Source of the DNA: Polyporus tsugae
Taxonomy: Eukaryota; Basidiomycota; Agaricomycetes; Polyporales; Polyporaceae
Reading direction: 5' to 3'
NCBI GenBank assembly: GCA_024305745.1
Contig: JAHRBS010000003.1
Span: 1,612,001-1,676,000 of the forward strand
Length of the DNA: 64,000 nt
In this document: in pieces, positions 41,890-54,200 of the stretch
Layout of the letters: every line of letters starts with the position of its first letter
Numbering within the stretch: the stretch's first letter is position 1
Notes under the pieces: model-generated
What the model was told of the DNA's origin: nothing
Database searches by the model: none
Seen by the model: only the letters and a program-made list of their open reading frames with translations
Program-made: the position numbers and the translations under genes

Positions 41890-42620
41890 ATGTTTTCCTT
41901 TGCGACGATTGTTGCCAGATCCTCCTTATTCGTGCGTCCAGCCGTTAGAGGACACTCCAGCACTAGAATCAGTTTGCAAGCTCGATCGATACTCATCAAA
42001 CCACGTCGAGATCTCCACATCACCCGAGTTCTAGCCATGGCCGATTCTAGCACGACAAAGAGCGACGCCGAGTGGAGGGCGATCCTTTCTCCGGAGCAAG
42101 TGCGCGCGAGACCATGTTGAATACTAGGATAGACACTGACACCGATTTGACGGTTCCAGTTCCGTATCCTTAGACAGAAGGGTACCGAACCCGCTGGGAC
42201 TGGGAAGTATGACAAGTTCAACGAAGAAGGTGTTTACACCTGCGCAGGTTGCGGCACTCCGCTGTACAAGAGCACGACCAAGTTCAGCAGCGGTTGCGGA
42301 TGGCCTGCATTCTTTGACGGTATGTTCTCGAGTTGTGGCTTGTGATAGTCGGGCTGACGCTCGCATACAGCCATCCCAGGCGCGGTAAACCGTCATGAGG
42401 ATCGCTCGTTTGGCATGACGCGCACAGAGATCACTTGCGCTGCTTGTGGTGGGCACCTTGGCCATGTCTTCAAAGGCGAGGGCTTCCCAAACCCGAGTAC
42501 GTATGAGATCAAGATCACCGGTCCTCAAACGCGAACACTGATTTCTGTCAACCCCTTCCAGTCGACGAGCGACATTGCGTTAATTCCATCTCTCTTAACT
42601 TCGCAGAAGAGAAGCATTAA
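41890..42620 (+). CDS. Methionine-R-sulfoxide reductase (MsrB)
   Basis: This enzyme reduces methionine-R-sulfoxide in proteins, using thioredoxin. The first ATG (41890) adds a basic leader, RSSLFVRPAVRGHSSTRISL ... RRDLHITRV, that looks like a mitochondrial presequence. A second ATG (42036, MADSSTTKSDAEW) would give a cytosolic form, so one gene may serve two compartments. The catalytic domain shows LRQKGTEPAGTGKYD, the zinc motifs CAGC and CAAC, SGCGWPAF, EDRSFGMTRTEI and GHLGHVFKGEGFP. The last exon carries the catalytic cysteine in DERHCVNSISLNFAEEKH. Three introns are seen; the last has donor gtacgt and acceptor ttccag. Confidence 0.9.
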
Positions 42621-42907
42621 TCGATACTCTGTACACGGTCGTTTATACCGATATTATGAATGGAAATGGAGTAACAATGAACCAAACACACTGCAGACTT
42701 CGCTAATTCCTGTTATTCAACTTATTGCGGTCACTATACACATGCAAACAGATGGCCTGACAAATCGACGTGTAAAGTAGTTGTAGGACGTATGGGATCG
42801 TACTGCGATCATAATGCATCTGGACTAACATCACCAGCGGATGCACATGGCGGGAGTTGTCCAGGATATCGAAGGGTGGTGTATGATACATTGAAGTTCC
42901 TGGGGTA

Positions 42908-43645
42908 TTAGAAACGCTCCATGCTGTTGACGAGCTCGTCGAGCTCCCGCTTCGACTCCCGGTACTTCTCGTTCGCTTCCTGGAGACGGGGATTGGTATT
43001 AGCGCATTATGACATAGGATGAGTGAGCCGAAACCATGCTGAGCGGTGATAAACCACCCGACGTGAACGAAAGGGAAGATGGGCGAGGCGAGGGTGATGA
43101 TACGCACCTCGAACTTCTTCTCCCACTGATCACGCTCTTGCTCGAGACGTGTTACCTGCCGCTCGAAGTGCTCCGCCTTGACATCGACCTGTCTCAGCCT
43201 AGCCGATGCGCGGATTACGAGTCAGCCCTGGACGGATCGAAGGCGCACGACGATACGTACTTGTCCATGGACTCCTTCAGGTTCTTGTCCGCAGCATCGA
43301 GCTCCTCCTCGAGCAGTTGGATCTTGCGCTGGAGCCCCTCGTTCGCAGTCTTGCTCTGTTCGCCATCCTCCTGAGCGGACTTCAAGTCCGACAGCTTCGA
43401 CTCCGCCTTCTCGAGATCGGCGTCGAGGACAGAAATCTTGTGTTGGAGGGAGGTGATCTCCTGTTCCTTTTCGAGGAGGAGGTGCTCGTACTTCTTGTTC
43501 TTCGCTTCCGCCTCCTCTGCGCGCTCGACTGCCTTGTCGGCCTCCGCGCGGAGAGCTTGCATGCGCTGTTTGCATCGATCTGCTCAACAAACTGTGCCAG
43601 ACACGGGCAGAAAGGGTGGGCACAAACCTCGCGAATCTTGTCCAT
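42908..43645 (-). CDS. Tropomyosin
   Basis: This is an actin-cable-stabilising coiled-coil protein of about 160 residues, the length of yeast tropomyosins. Exon 1 is tiny (MDKIRE, 43645). The main exon has MQALRAEADKAVERAEEAEA, LLEKEQEITSLQHKISVLDA and LEKAESKLSDLKSAQEDGEQ with continuous heptads. Further short exons give LRQVDVKAEHFERQVTRLEQ and ERDQWEKKFE, and the C-terminus is EANEKYRESKRELDELVNSM followed by ERF. The whole chain is helical with no Pro or Gly breaks. The tropomyosin C-terminal style and length separate it from other coiled coils. Confidence 0.88.
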
Positions 43646-44037
43646 GGTCGATGGTGTGGTAGTGGGCGGTGGAATGAAGGGCGGAAGCCAAGGCGTGCTG
43701 TGCTGCTCGAGGCAAGGGCATGAACAGGGACTGATAAAGTATCAGCCGTGGAAACGACCTTCCTTTCTCGACCAGGATCACGTGGGCGCCTGTAGAGAAA
43801 GCCGGAGACGGTTCAAGTTGGGAGACTGTCCTGCTCTGATCTTGGCAAGAGGAGTCACCATCCCCTTCGCCGTCAACGGCCTCGATCTCCAAGGAAATTG
43901 CCCCAGACCAGCCGAAAGGCCACCCTTTGACCGACTGATCACGACTCCGACCACCTCGCAGCCATGTCTCCGCCGGTGGCTCAGGAAGGTGGGCACGAGT
44001 CCGTTCACGGTAGCCACTGGGCGGAGCTGATCTCCTC
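43646..44037. promoter_or_regulatory. Shared divergent promoter (tropomyosin / DUF2408)
   Basis: These 392 nt lie between opposed start codons. No TATA box is evident, and a frame on the minus strand across this stretch is not supported as coding. Confidence 0.45.
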
Positions 44038-47000
44038 ATGTTTCGGCATCGGTCAGAGCTGCCTATCCTGGAGGCCGTCATCAAGTGCGTCCTTTCCAGA
44101 CTTCGCGTTCCTCCGACCAGTCCCGTTCTGATGTGCCCCATCCCCCGCCCGCGCCCTTCGCCTGCCCTCTAGCATCCGGAACCGCCTCACCGCGCTCAAG
44201 AAGAACAGAGGCACTTTCATCAAGCCGTCGGACGTCAACCAACTATACCAGATGATCGTGAAGCAAGGTCGGTCCACTCCTTCTTCTCTCATCCGCGATC
44301 GCACTCTCAAATTCAAAATCTGCCATGCCAATCTCACGCGCACTCCCGCCCGGACGGACCGCTGTTGCACACCTGAAAATGCTGTCTGACCGCCTGCCTC
44401 ATGGCCTCGCGCATCGCTGTCACGGATTCGTCTCCGCCAGTAACGCATCTGAACGAAGTCCGCGACGATCACACCACCTACAACAACCGTCTGGACACGA
44501 CCCTCGCCGACATCTTCAACCTCCTCTCGCTTTTCTTCCTCACCATTGGGAAGACGCGGGAATGTCCGGCTACGTACAGCCAGCTTGCGAGCATGCGGGT
44601 GAGTCCTTAACGCTGTTCCATATTGAATCTCTGGGAATGCGCGACATATGCTTCCAATCGCTAAGGGGCGAAACAGCCGTACTTTACGATGGGCAGACAT
44701 CGTCGTTATCTGGGGCTGGTTCCAGGATTTGTCCAAGTAAGGCAGATTCTCCCAGGTCCTCCGCGCAGGCGGCGAAGGTTATGAGCTTGCCTGTGCGACG
44801 TAATACAGTCGCGAAAATCGCTATGCATAGCGACTTCTGCCGCGCGGACCGGAACGCCACTCTCCATTTGAAGGGAACAATTCAGGCTTTGTCACGGCAT
44901 GTGCATGCCCGCAGAGACTGCATTGTTCTCTTGACGCGTATCGAAGGATCCGAAGCTGGGCTTCGATAATGTAGTATCATCTCAACTGCGATTTAATCCA
45001 TGGGCGGCATCTTCACGCGCCTCGAACTGTGTGGAAAGATAGGACAGTTCTGACCATCAATTTCTCTCACGTTGTGGACTGGTACTCTCCTGCTCGGGGG
45101 AGAGTTGGATATCGCTGCAAAGTTGTTAGATGGGTCCACCACAGTGGCATTCCATCGACACAGCTGCATCCTTACCGCTTCTGTCGTCCCGAGTACCGAC
45201 GTACGCGACCGAGCGAGATAAGGCCGCGCTAATTGCGACCACCGCGGACTCGTCCAGGCCGTACCCGTACAAGCTTGTTCCTGCCAATCACATCATTCGG
45301 AGTTTTTCGGTGGGTTCTGGTGCACACGCGGAGGTATTCTGGGACCCAAACGATTGCCATACTATGACGATCTGCGGACCACGAAGATGTTGCACCCATG
45401 TTTAGTCGTCTCGCTTAAAGGGTGCCGGCGCTTCTCATGCCTTCTGTGGCCTTGCGATTCGGAAGAACGGATGAGAGGCCGATGTCTGCGCTTTGTTTGG
45501 ATGGTGAGAGGCATTGCGGCCAGGTTTGATGGAGGCCTGCGGGTATAAAGAGGCCTGCGGTTGTGAACGGATGGCAAATTTCTCTTGTCCCGCTATGCAG
45601 CTCTCATTTTTCATCACTTTCCCCCGGATACTGTCGCCATGTTGCGCTCCTGCTCAAAATGCCCCTCGGTATCACCGACTGGCAATGCTAACTGTCTCAT
45701 GTCAGGGTATCCTTGACCACATGGACGAGTCGGGGGTCTACAACGAGTCCGACCTTGCCCCCTTCCATCGACGGTTGGCCGAACTACGGTGAGTGTCATG
45801 CTTTCCCTTAAAATACTCTGTGTACGAGCCTTCTTTTACCGAGTTGCCTGTTCTGCGTTGAGAAACGATCTGCGCAGGCCAGGCAAATGTCGGATAGCGG
45901 TTACGTGACCATTCAGATTTTCGGCACTACAACTAAATTTGCCCAACAGGAACATCGTACACGCCGACGTGGAGAGCGGCAAGCACCCTCCAGCAATGAC
46001 CAAGCTCCTTGAGCGACAACTCAACGATTGTGGTGAGTGGTTGTACCCAACCGTTCTCCTAGTTTCATGCGGTGCTCCGCCCATATTATGTGGAATGTCT
46101 TCCTTGTCCGTCGCTGCTTCTACGTCACGTTGTCGTTGTCTCTTGGAGTTCTGATCTCACAGGTGCCTTTGGAACTCCAATCATTAGTTCATCTCACCGT
46201 GCTCTCGCTGTAATAAACCTTGAAGGTTGCACCCATGTTTCCAGGTCCTCCCCCTTTGACTAGATTTTACTTGTCCGGGATGCTGACAATCATTGCGCGC
46301 GCAGATAACCTCCTGCAGAAGTTGCAGGACTCGCTCGCGGTTCTCTCGCCAGAGCTCATTCCCATCCATGAACGATTGGTCAACATTCGGCGACAACTTG
46401 TTGCGCTCGCGACTAAGGAGACTGCGAGAGAGGTCGCTTTGGCTCAGGCGAAGGCCGAACTAGGGCTCAACAACAAGGGCAAGTCCGTTCATACGGAGTT
46501 CGACGGTTCCGTAAGTGAACCGAACTCGAAGACGCCGACACGCGAGAGTACGCCTACTCTCAAGTCCGCGTCACTGGAGGGACACAGCAATAACAAAGAT
46601 AAAGATGGCCTCCGCGTCAAAGCGGAATTGAAGCCCATCCAGGAGGAGTTGCGGAAAATCGACTCGTTGAGTTGATTCATTTCCTTTGCATTGTCACGTG
46701 AATCCTGACGTCGTATATGTCTTTTCTTTTCTTACCATCACCACCACCACCTGGGCACGTATCTGCGCGCCATTCAGGAAACGGGTGGATGGCAAGTTCC
46801 TGGGTCCAGGAGGCATGGTTCCTGCATCCCAGGCTGTTTGCTCCTCTCTCCTCGAGGAGTGTTTCGATATTGTACAAGAGATTCGAGCGCAGGACGAGTC
46901 GAAGAACGTTGCGTCATCCCTCAGACCCATCTACGACAGATTAAGCGAGATCCGGAAAGAGCTTGAGCAACTGGTGAGTATGCGTATCCAGCGCGTTTTC

Positions 47001-47832
47001 AATTTGGATTTGTCACGTCCGCGAACCTTCGTGCTGATGCACGTCGGCGTTTGCCTTGCTATCATTAGGTCCTGACGCACAGGTGGAGTCTCCGCGAGAC
47101 GGATCTGTGGAACTACAGCCTCAGTCTCCAGGAGATCGACAAGATGCGCGTGGATGGCAAGTTCGTCGACGCCGACGGCAACCGGCCAGAGGGACAATAC
47201 GTGAGTGATCACTACATGCAATGTCCCCGCCGATTCTGATTCGAGGGGGTAGGTCCTGCTATACCTCCTTCGTCGATGTTATGGCCTCATCTACCGGTTG
47301 CTCTCGTCGAGCGAGCCTGTATCCGAGGAGCTGATGCCAATAGTCAGTAGTGTGCTCTCCCTTCTGAGCCCTCGCTGATGCCGGTGTCCCGTAGGCTAAC
47401 AAGCTGTCGACGGTGAAGAAGTGTCTCAACGAGGTTCTGAAGTATGGCGGCCCGTTCAGCCCCCGCGACCTCTATCCAGTACGTATCCGTTTCGCCTGGC
47501 GAACCCGCACCGAGCCTAGACATGTGCTGACAATGACAACAGTATCAGCTTGCGCTGCACCAGATAGACTCGATGCGCAAGGAGGGCAAGTTCGTCGGCC
47601 TGGATGGGACCATCCCTGAAGGTCAGGGTATCGTCATGGCCCATCTCAACGAATGCCATGAGCTGCTCGAGATGGTAAGACGGGCTTCGTCCCCTTCCGT
47701 TTGGACCCAGCTGACGGTCCGCCACCCCCACAGCTCAAGGAGTCGATGGACGATGCCGACGAGGACGACTACATCGACGGTGACGAATATGACTTTGACG
47801 ACCCGTCGTCAGAAGAGGATCAGGAACAGTAA
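44038..47832 (+). CDS. DUF2408 / UPF0662 family protein
   Basis: This belongs to a fungal family of unknown biochemical role, described in fission yeast only as UPF0662. A 47-nt first exon (44038-44084, MFRHRSELPILEAVI) splices to RNRLTALKKNRGTFIKPSDV. Next are HLNEVRDDHTTYNNRLDTTL..FFLTIGKTRECPATYSQL, ILDHMDESGVYNESDLAPFH, DNLLQKLQDSLAVLSPELIP..VNIRRQLVALA and ELKPIQEELRKID. Then follow RVDGKFLGPGGMVPASQAVC, SLQEIDKMRVDGKFVDADGN, EVLKYGGPFSPRDLYPYQLA and HQIDSMRKDGKFVG..IPEGQGIVMAHLNECHELL. The phrase (I/K)D(K/S)(M/K)RxDGKF occurs several times as an internal repeat. The end is acidic (DDADEDDYIDGDEYDFDD). Intron 44599-45705 is 1.1 kb long, unusual here. Confidence 0.85.
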
Positions 47833-48335
47833 CAGTGGCGACGCCGGATTTGGGGACATCGGAGCCGACCAGGAACTGAAATGGACAGTGCGATTGCCAT
47901 GTGTAGCAGGTTTTTCAGTTTGTACGAGTGCACCATTATACTAGAGGTTTTGGACGGAACGATACGTTCCTCTCCACACTCGTCTATCATCTTCATCTAT
48001 TCGACAGCATCATCCCCTATCCTTCCGTCGGCAGGCGAGAATCGCACACGAAAAACAAATGAAGTTCACCCGAATGAAGGAGTTGCCAGATACGGTGCGG
48101 TCAAACTACAAAATCTGATCCCTGACTTCACTGCACCATTGAAAGAAATATGGCAGCTATGGTCAACCGTTCTGCTCACATAGGTCAGATCAGACTTGCG
48201 GTCGCACGGGCATGGCACACATAACCGTTTTGCGATTAGGCGACTACGCATAGGTGTCTTTACTGCTCATAAGACGTGGTAGTGGGGTAAGATATGCAGT
48301 GCTAATAACATTTTATCACCGGTCTACCGTCTAGC
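47833..48335. other. Convergent 3' intergenic region
   Basis: This is 3' UTR space between the DUF2408 gene and ATP1. No gene is seen. Confidence 0.5.
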
Positions 48336-50486
48336 TTACGAAGTGAAGGACGAAACATGGTCCTCGACCACCTTCTTGATCTGCGACTCGATCTCAGGGG
48401 TGATCTGGCCCTTGGAGATCTCCTGCAGGAGGGCGCCGTGAGTGGAGGTGAGGTGGCCGCGGAACTCTGCTTCCCAGCGGGTGATTTGGTCAACCGGGAT
48501 GGAGTCGAGCTGCAAGTATGCGGCGTTAGTGCGTAATTACGGTGAGCGGAGGATGTCATCGTACCAGACCGTTGACACCGGCGTAGATGATGGGGACCTG
48601 GATCTCCATCGACAAGGGCTGGTACTGACCCTGCTCTGTAAGGAAGTCAGTCCCTGTCTCCGGCAGCGAATGAACGTGTAGACGTACTGAGGAGCTCCGT
48701 GAGACGGGCACCACGCGAGAGCAGGAAGCGAGTGGATGCGTCGAGGTCGGAACCGAACTGGGCGAAGGCCGCAACTTCACGGTACTGAGCGAGGTACAGC
48801 TTGAGCGAACCAGCGAACTTCTTCATGATCTTGCTGTAAACATCATCCGTTAGCATATGGAAAACAGTGAAGAGTGAGCGTTCCACGTACGTCTGGGCAG
48901 CCGAGCCGACACGGGAGACGGAAAGACCGACGTTGATGGCGGGACGGACACCACGGAAGAAGAGCTCAGCCTCCAAGAAGATCTGACCGTCGGTGATGGA
49001 AATGACGTTGGTCGGGATGTAGGCAGACACATCACCACCCTGGGTCTCAATGATGGGCAGGGCAGTGAGGGAACCACCACCGAACTTCTCGTTCATCTTC
49101 GCAGCACGCTCGAGGAGACGAGAGTGGAGGTAGAAGACGTCACCAGGGTAAGCCTCACGACCGGGGGGACGACGGAGGAGCAGGGACATCTGACGGTACG
49201 CAACAGCCTGCTTCGACAAGTCGTCGTAGATGATGAGAGCTATGATGCAAAGTAATAAGCATCCTCCACTGTGGGTGCGTTAAAAGGTTACTTACCGTGC
49301 TTGCCGTTGTCACGGAACCATTCACCCATGGCGCAGCCAGAGAAGGGCGCGAGGTACTGAAGGGGAGCTGCCTCCGAGGCGGTGGCAGCAACGATGATAG
49401 TGTACTTCATAGCGTCGTTCTCCTCAAGCGTCTTGACGAGCTGAGCGACAGTGGAACGCTTCTGGCCGATGGCGACATAGACACAGTAAAGCTTCTTGTC
49501 CTCGTCGTTGCCGTCGTTCCAGCGCTTCTGGTTGAGGATAGTGTCGATAGCGACGGCGGTCTTACCAGTCTGACGGTCACCGATGATAAGCTCACGCTGG
49601 CCACGACCGATGGGGACCATGGCGTCGATGGGCTTAATACCGGTCATCATGGGCTGGTTGACCGAGCGACGAGGGAGGATACCGGGTGCCTTGAGCTGAG
49701 CACGGCGACGCTCAGTGGTCTTGATGGGGCCCTTGCCGTCGATGGGGTTACCGAGGGCGTCGACGACGCGGCCAAGGATCTCGGGGCCGACGGGGACATC
49801 GACAATCTGGCCGGTACGCTTGACAGTGTCGCCCTCCTTGATGGCACGGTCGTTACCGAAGATAGAGACACCGACGTTGTCGGCCTCCAAGTTCAAGCAC
49901 ATGCCGCGGATGCCAGAAGAGAACTCAACCATCTCTTCGGCTGGAGAGACGCACGCTGTCAGTGCGCTGGCAACATTCCAAGGATGAGGCAAGACGCACC
50001 CTGGACGTTCTTGAGGCCCCAAACACGTGCGATACCGTCACCGACGCCTTACGGAGGTCAAGTTACTCAGCTGTACCACAGACCGTGGTCCCCAACGCGT
50101 TGCACTCACTCAGAACGCGTCCAGTTTCCTCCACATTTGCGCCCACGGAAGTGCCAGCTATGCGGGACTCGAGAATCGAAGAGACCTCAGACGCAGCTGC
50201 GCGTGACGTGTCACGAGTGCCCAGACGAAAAGTTGCAGCGCGTCGGTGGAAGGGGGAGAAAAACCGGGTCGTTAGACGTGAACGGAGCAGGGATGGAGTA
50301 GCCAATACATACCGGCCTTTGCTGTCGCGTATGAGCGAGAAACAGCAGGCGAGCTGCGGGCAGCGCTCTGGATTGTAGAGGACCGTTGAGCACGCGAAAA
50401 AAGCAGGAAAATGGAGTGGAAGAGCGCACTTTGGAGGCGGCCAGCGCGGCGGCGCGGACGGAGTTCCTGAGGGCGACTCTGTGCAT
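48336..50486 (-). CDS. ATP1: ATP synthase F1 subunit alpha, mitochondrial
   Basis: This is the non-catalytic alpha subunit of mitochondrial F1-ATPase. A basic presequence ([19 protein letters not shown], 50486) is split from the mature part by introns. The mature protein starts near [16 protein letters not shown]. Diagnostic blocks include [49 protein letters not shown], the Walker [29 protein letters not shown] and [20 protein letters not shown]. Then come [60 protein letters not shown] and the C-terminal helices ending VVEDHVSSF. The last codons read FTS then taa at 48336-48338. At least eight introns are present. It shares a 186-nt divergent promoter with a mitochondrial ribosomal protein gene. 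Confidence 0.95.
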
Positions 50487-50672
50487 GGTGTGAGGAGGAG
50501 GGAAGGAAAGTGAGAGGGAGTGAGATGAGATGAGTTCGGCCGTAGGGACAGACCGGCCACCAATCTTTGCCTTACATAACTGCTTTTCAGGCGCCGCCCC
50601 AATCTCCCCATTCCGGCTTTTCCGAACTCATCCTTACCCTCACGGTCCCCGCCGTCACGCTCGTCGGCATTA
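50487..50672. promoter_or_regulatory. Compact bidirectional promoter, ATP1 / bL21m
   Basis: Only 186 nt separate the two opposed start codons, and both products are nuclear-encoded mitochondrial proteins. This suggests co-regulation. The sequence contains purine-rich (ggaaggaaagtgagagggag) and pyrimidine-rich (cgccccaatctcccc) halves. Confidence 0.6.
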
Positions 50673-51191
50673 ATGGCTTCCCTCCTGCGACGTGAGTGCT
50701 CTCTCCTCATCATCTCTGTGTCCAATGCTCATGGCTCCATTCGTCCCACAGCAACCCTGCGCGCGGCCGCAACCCGCGCTCTGCACACGCAGGCCGTCCC
50801 CCCGCCCTCCTCGGCACCAAATGCCCTCTCCCTCATCCGTTCACAACCGTCACAGTACATTATCGCCAGCCTGGCCGGAAGAAAATACCTCCTCACGCCT
50901 CGCGACCTCCTCACCGTGCCACGTCTCAAAGACGTAAACGTCGGCGACGTGCTCAAGCTGTCTGACATCCACGAGATCGGCTCTCGCGAGTACACTCTTC
51001 GTGGTAGCCCCACTATACCCCCGGAGCAGGTCCGCGTCGAGGCGACGGTCGTGGAACACACCAAGGGCAAGATGGAGGTCATCTTCAAGAAGAAGAGGAG
51101 AAAGGGTTACGAGCGTACGGTTTACCACAAGCAGACGTATACCCGTTTGCGCATCGGTTCCATCGACCTTGTAGAAAGTCCATCGTCATAG
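50673..51191 (+). CDS. Mitochondrial ribosomal protein bL21m
   Basis: This is a large-subunit mitoribosomal protein of the L21 family. The start MASLLRR (50673) is followed by an in-frame 60-nt intron with perfect GT-AG ends (50692-50751). Splicing gives MASLLRPTLRAAATRALHTQ, a good mitochondrial presequence; the unspliced frame is also open but inserts an unlikely segment. The mature domain has ALSLIRSQPSQYIIASLAGR, KYLLTPRDLLTVPRLKDVNV, GDVLKLSDIHEIGSREYTLR and EATVVEHTKGKMEVIFKKKR, and ends with the L21 signature RKGYERTVYHKQTYTRLRIG. The 3' end is only 81 nt from the convergent Prp40 gene. Confidence 0.88.
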   Translation: MASLLRRECSLLIISVSNAHGSIRPTATLRAAATRALHTQAVPPPSSAPNALSLIRSQPSQYIIASLAGRKYLLTPRDLLTVPRLKDVNVGDVLKLSDIHEIGSREYTLRGSPTIPPEQVRVEATVVEHTKGKMEVIFKKKRRKGYERTVYHKQTYTRLRIGSIDLVESPSS

Positions 51192-51272
51192 CATTACTCG
51201 CGTTCATGGATCTCTTAGCATAACATACATGGCATACTAATCTAATGACCGCATCGAGCAAACGTCCAGACG

Positions 51273-54200
51273 TCATATCTCGCCCTCCTCAGGAGTCTCA
51301 GCGCGCGGAGGCGGCTCAACAGGTTCGGGTTTAGCTGGGGGAGCTTCTGGAGGAATGCTGTATCGTGCCCTCTGCAACAAGCGATAATATGTAAGACAAC
51401 AGTATCAGCACGTAAGGCAAACGAGATGCACACCTTTTGATCCCGCTCCTCATGCGGCCGTTCCTCGTACGTGCCACGGTCGCGTTTTTCGCGTGGGTCC
51501 TGCTCGCGGTAGAGCGAGTCGCCTCGCTCCCGCTCCCGCTCCTTGTACGGCGGTACGCTGTCATGCCCACTGTGGCCGTCATCCCAATCACGCGTGCTTC
51601 TGTGCTCAATACGCCGACGGTCCTCTCTGTCGTGGTCTCGGTGTCTAGAAGACTTGTTGTAGTGCTCCCTGTCCCGGTCCCGATCCCTGTCCCGGTCGCG
51701 TTCACGCTCCCTGTCCTTGTAGTACTTGTCTTTGGAATAATCCCGGTCTCGAGCGTAGTCCCTGTCGCGTGTATGGCTGCTCTCGTGGTCATGCGGCCTT
51801 CGGTCCCGATCCCGATCACTCCTACTGTCACGGTCGTGGTACCGGTCGCGTTCCGACTCCTTGTCGCGGTCGCGGTCGCGATGGTCCTTGTCTCGGTCGC
51901 GTTCGCGCTCACGATCGGCGTCCCGCTCCCGCTCTCTCGCAGGCTCCTTCCTTCTGCGGCTCGCGGCGGAACCGCCATCTTCGGAAGCTTCACGTTCACG
52001 CTCTCGCAAGCGTTCCTGTGAATGTGCGAAACGGAGATGAGTCAAACAACTTACGAGCAACACTTGGCGTCAACCTGCCTTCTGCCTCTTGACAAACTTC
52101 GCGAACGCCGCCTTCCGTCCCTCTTCGTCCTCGATCGCCTTGTACTCGGGGAGATCCTGCATGAAGGGAACCGCCTGCGAAGATATCAGTCAGGAGATGA
52201 TGTCTTCCTAAATGCACTGGTAACTCACCTCCTCGTAGGCCAAGGTTGCATCATGAAGCTCGGGTACCTTTTTGAGGGCGTAGCGAAGGTCATCTTGAAG
52301 GTGACGCTGCTTCCGTTCCGCTCGACGCCTCTCGTCTGCCTGCTTCTTGACAGCAACATCGTGCAGCTGAAGACAATAATCCCCGTTAGCCGACGTATCG
52401 TAAACGAAGACGATGTAACGCGTACGGAGTGGTAGATCTCGCTCAAGTCCTCGTCAGCCAGTGTCTTAATGCTCTCGTCCGAGTCTGCCTTCACAATGCC
52501 GAGGAACTCCTCCTCGGTTGTCTCCGGGCCGACCTCAAATGGCTTCGGCTCCGCGGTCGCACCATCAGCAGGGGCAGTGTCACCGTCTTCCTTCATCTTG
52601 TCCTCAAGGGTCTTGTTGTACCGCTTGATAGCACCTTCGGCAATAGCTATCTTGGTATCGAGCTTCTGGTCAAGGGCGTCGACAATGTCCCAAAATAACT
52701 CAATCGGGTTCGAGCCGGGATTACCAAGCATATCAAGGTAGCGGTTGTCGTTCGCAAAACTGGGGTAGACTTCCTTCCACTTGGTGCGGGCCTTGATCTT
52801 GCGGGCCTTGACAAGCTCGTTGAGCGATTCCTGCATCATAGGAGTTGAGACACCTTGTTACCGTTCAAACAGTGACGACAATTGCTCACCCTGAAGGCCT
52901 CCCTGGCCTTCCGCTCTTTGCGAGTTTTCTCAACCTGACGGCGTCGCATTTGCTCCTCGAACTCACGCTCGCGCACACGACTGTAGTCTTCAAAGGCCAG
53001 CAGGATATCTAGCGTCGGAATCTTTTGCAGCTCATCGTCATCCTTCCACTCGTCGGAGTCGACCACCAGACGATGCGCTTGCCGCCACTTCGTGAGGACG
53101 TCCACGTCAAGGCGCTTGAACAACGCTACGATCTTGGAGATGCTGCGTGAGCGGGCAGCACGGCTTTCTTGCTGTGAAGGTAAGGAAATTTGATGAGGTT
53201 GTACCATATGTAATTGGATCAAAACAGCCACACACCACTTCGCGCTGCTTGAGTTCTGTTACGTACTCCTCGAAGATGAGTCTCCGTTCAGCCTCAATCT
53301 TAGCCTGCTGCCAGATAGGATGCTGAGCAAATAGCTTGTCAGCAGTAGCGAAAGTCGTGTAGTGGAACACGTTGGGGTTTCCTTTGAGCATGTTACGCAG
53401 GGAGGGACGGAGTTTGGACAGGCGAGCATCTCGTTCTTCTTGTTCTTTCGCCCTAAGCCCATCCACATGCTGAACGCGATGCTTTTAACCCATGAAACTC
53501 GGGATGTATAACATAGGAGACTTACCTTCTGCCATGCAGCCTTTTTCTCCGCCAACGTGTTTAGCGCCTTGTAGAGAGGATCGGTGATGATGGTCCTCAT
53601 GGTTTGGTCCCACGTCCAGTTCGCATCTACCCCCGCTTTCCTGAGTAGATGCACAAAGGCCTTCTCGCCTTCCTCCACAGTAACGAACCCGTTGTGGGGA
53701 ATGACCGGGTCGTCAGGCAGGTTGGGGCGCGCAGGGAGCACGCTCGACGGGGCAAAGGGGAGTGCACCCGTGTGGAGGCCCACGGCCCCGTTCTGACCGT
53801 TGAGCTGCATTTGCGGCTGGGAACCGGGCGGGAATGAGGATGGGTCAGTCCCAGCGAGAGCGTTGGGGGCACCTTGTGTCGGAGCGGCGCCGCCTGCTGC
53901 GGCAAAGCCTCCCGGGGCGGCAGTGGGACTGTAGCGGATAAGTGAGACATCGAGGGACGGGAGAAGGGGATATATGCGTACACAAGTGCTGAGGCAGGCT
54001 GGGATACTGCCTTCCCCTCTTTCTCAACCTTCTCTAGAAGCAAGAGCAACTCATCTGGCATGTCCCATTTCGACTCCTTCGTATCAGTCTGTGGGTGTTA
54101 GGAACGGTGAGACGTCGGTTCCTCGCAAACACGAGGAAAACGTACGTTGTAGTAGTACTTTCGTCCTCCCGAGAAATACTCTTTCCACCTAGTCTGATTG

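Noticed and set aside
43206..44030. Plus-strand open frame of 274 codons
   Set aside because: It is antisense to the tropomyosin exons and runs through the divergent promoter; tropomyosin on the minus strand explains the signal.
45130..45405. Open frame inside the long DUF2408 intron
   Set aside because: It has no recognisable family motifs, start context or splice partners. I mention it only as possible content of an unusually long intron.
49297..50301. Long plus-strand open frame of 334 codons
   Set aside because: It is the antisense shadow of the highly conserved ATP1 exons on the minus strand, with no protein-like motifs of its own.
51437..52021. Plus-strand Val/Pro/Leu-rich frame resembling membrane segments
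   Set aside because: It is the complement of the Arg-Asp repeat tail of Prp40; alternating codons create a false hydrophobic frame.
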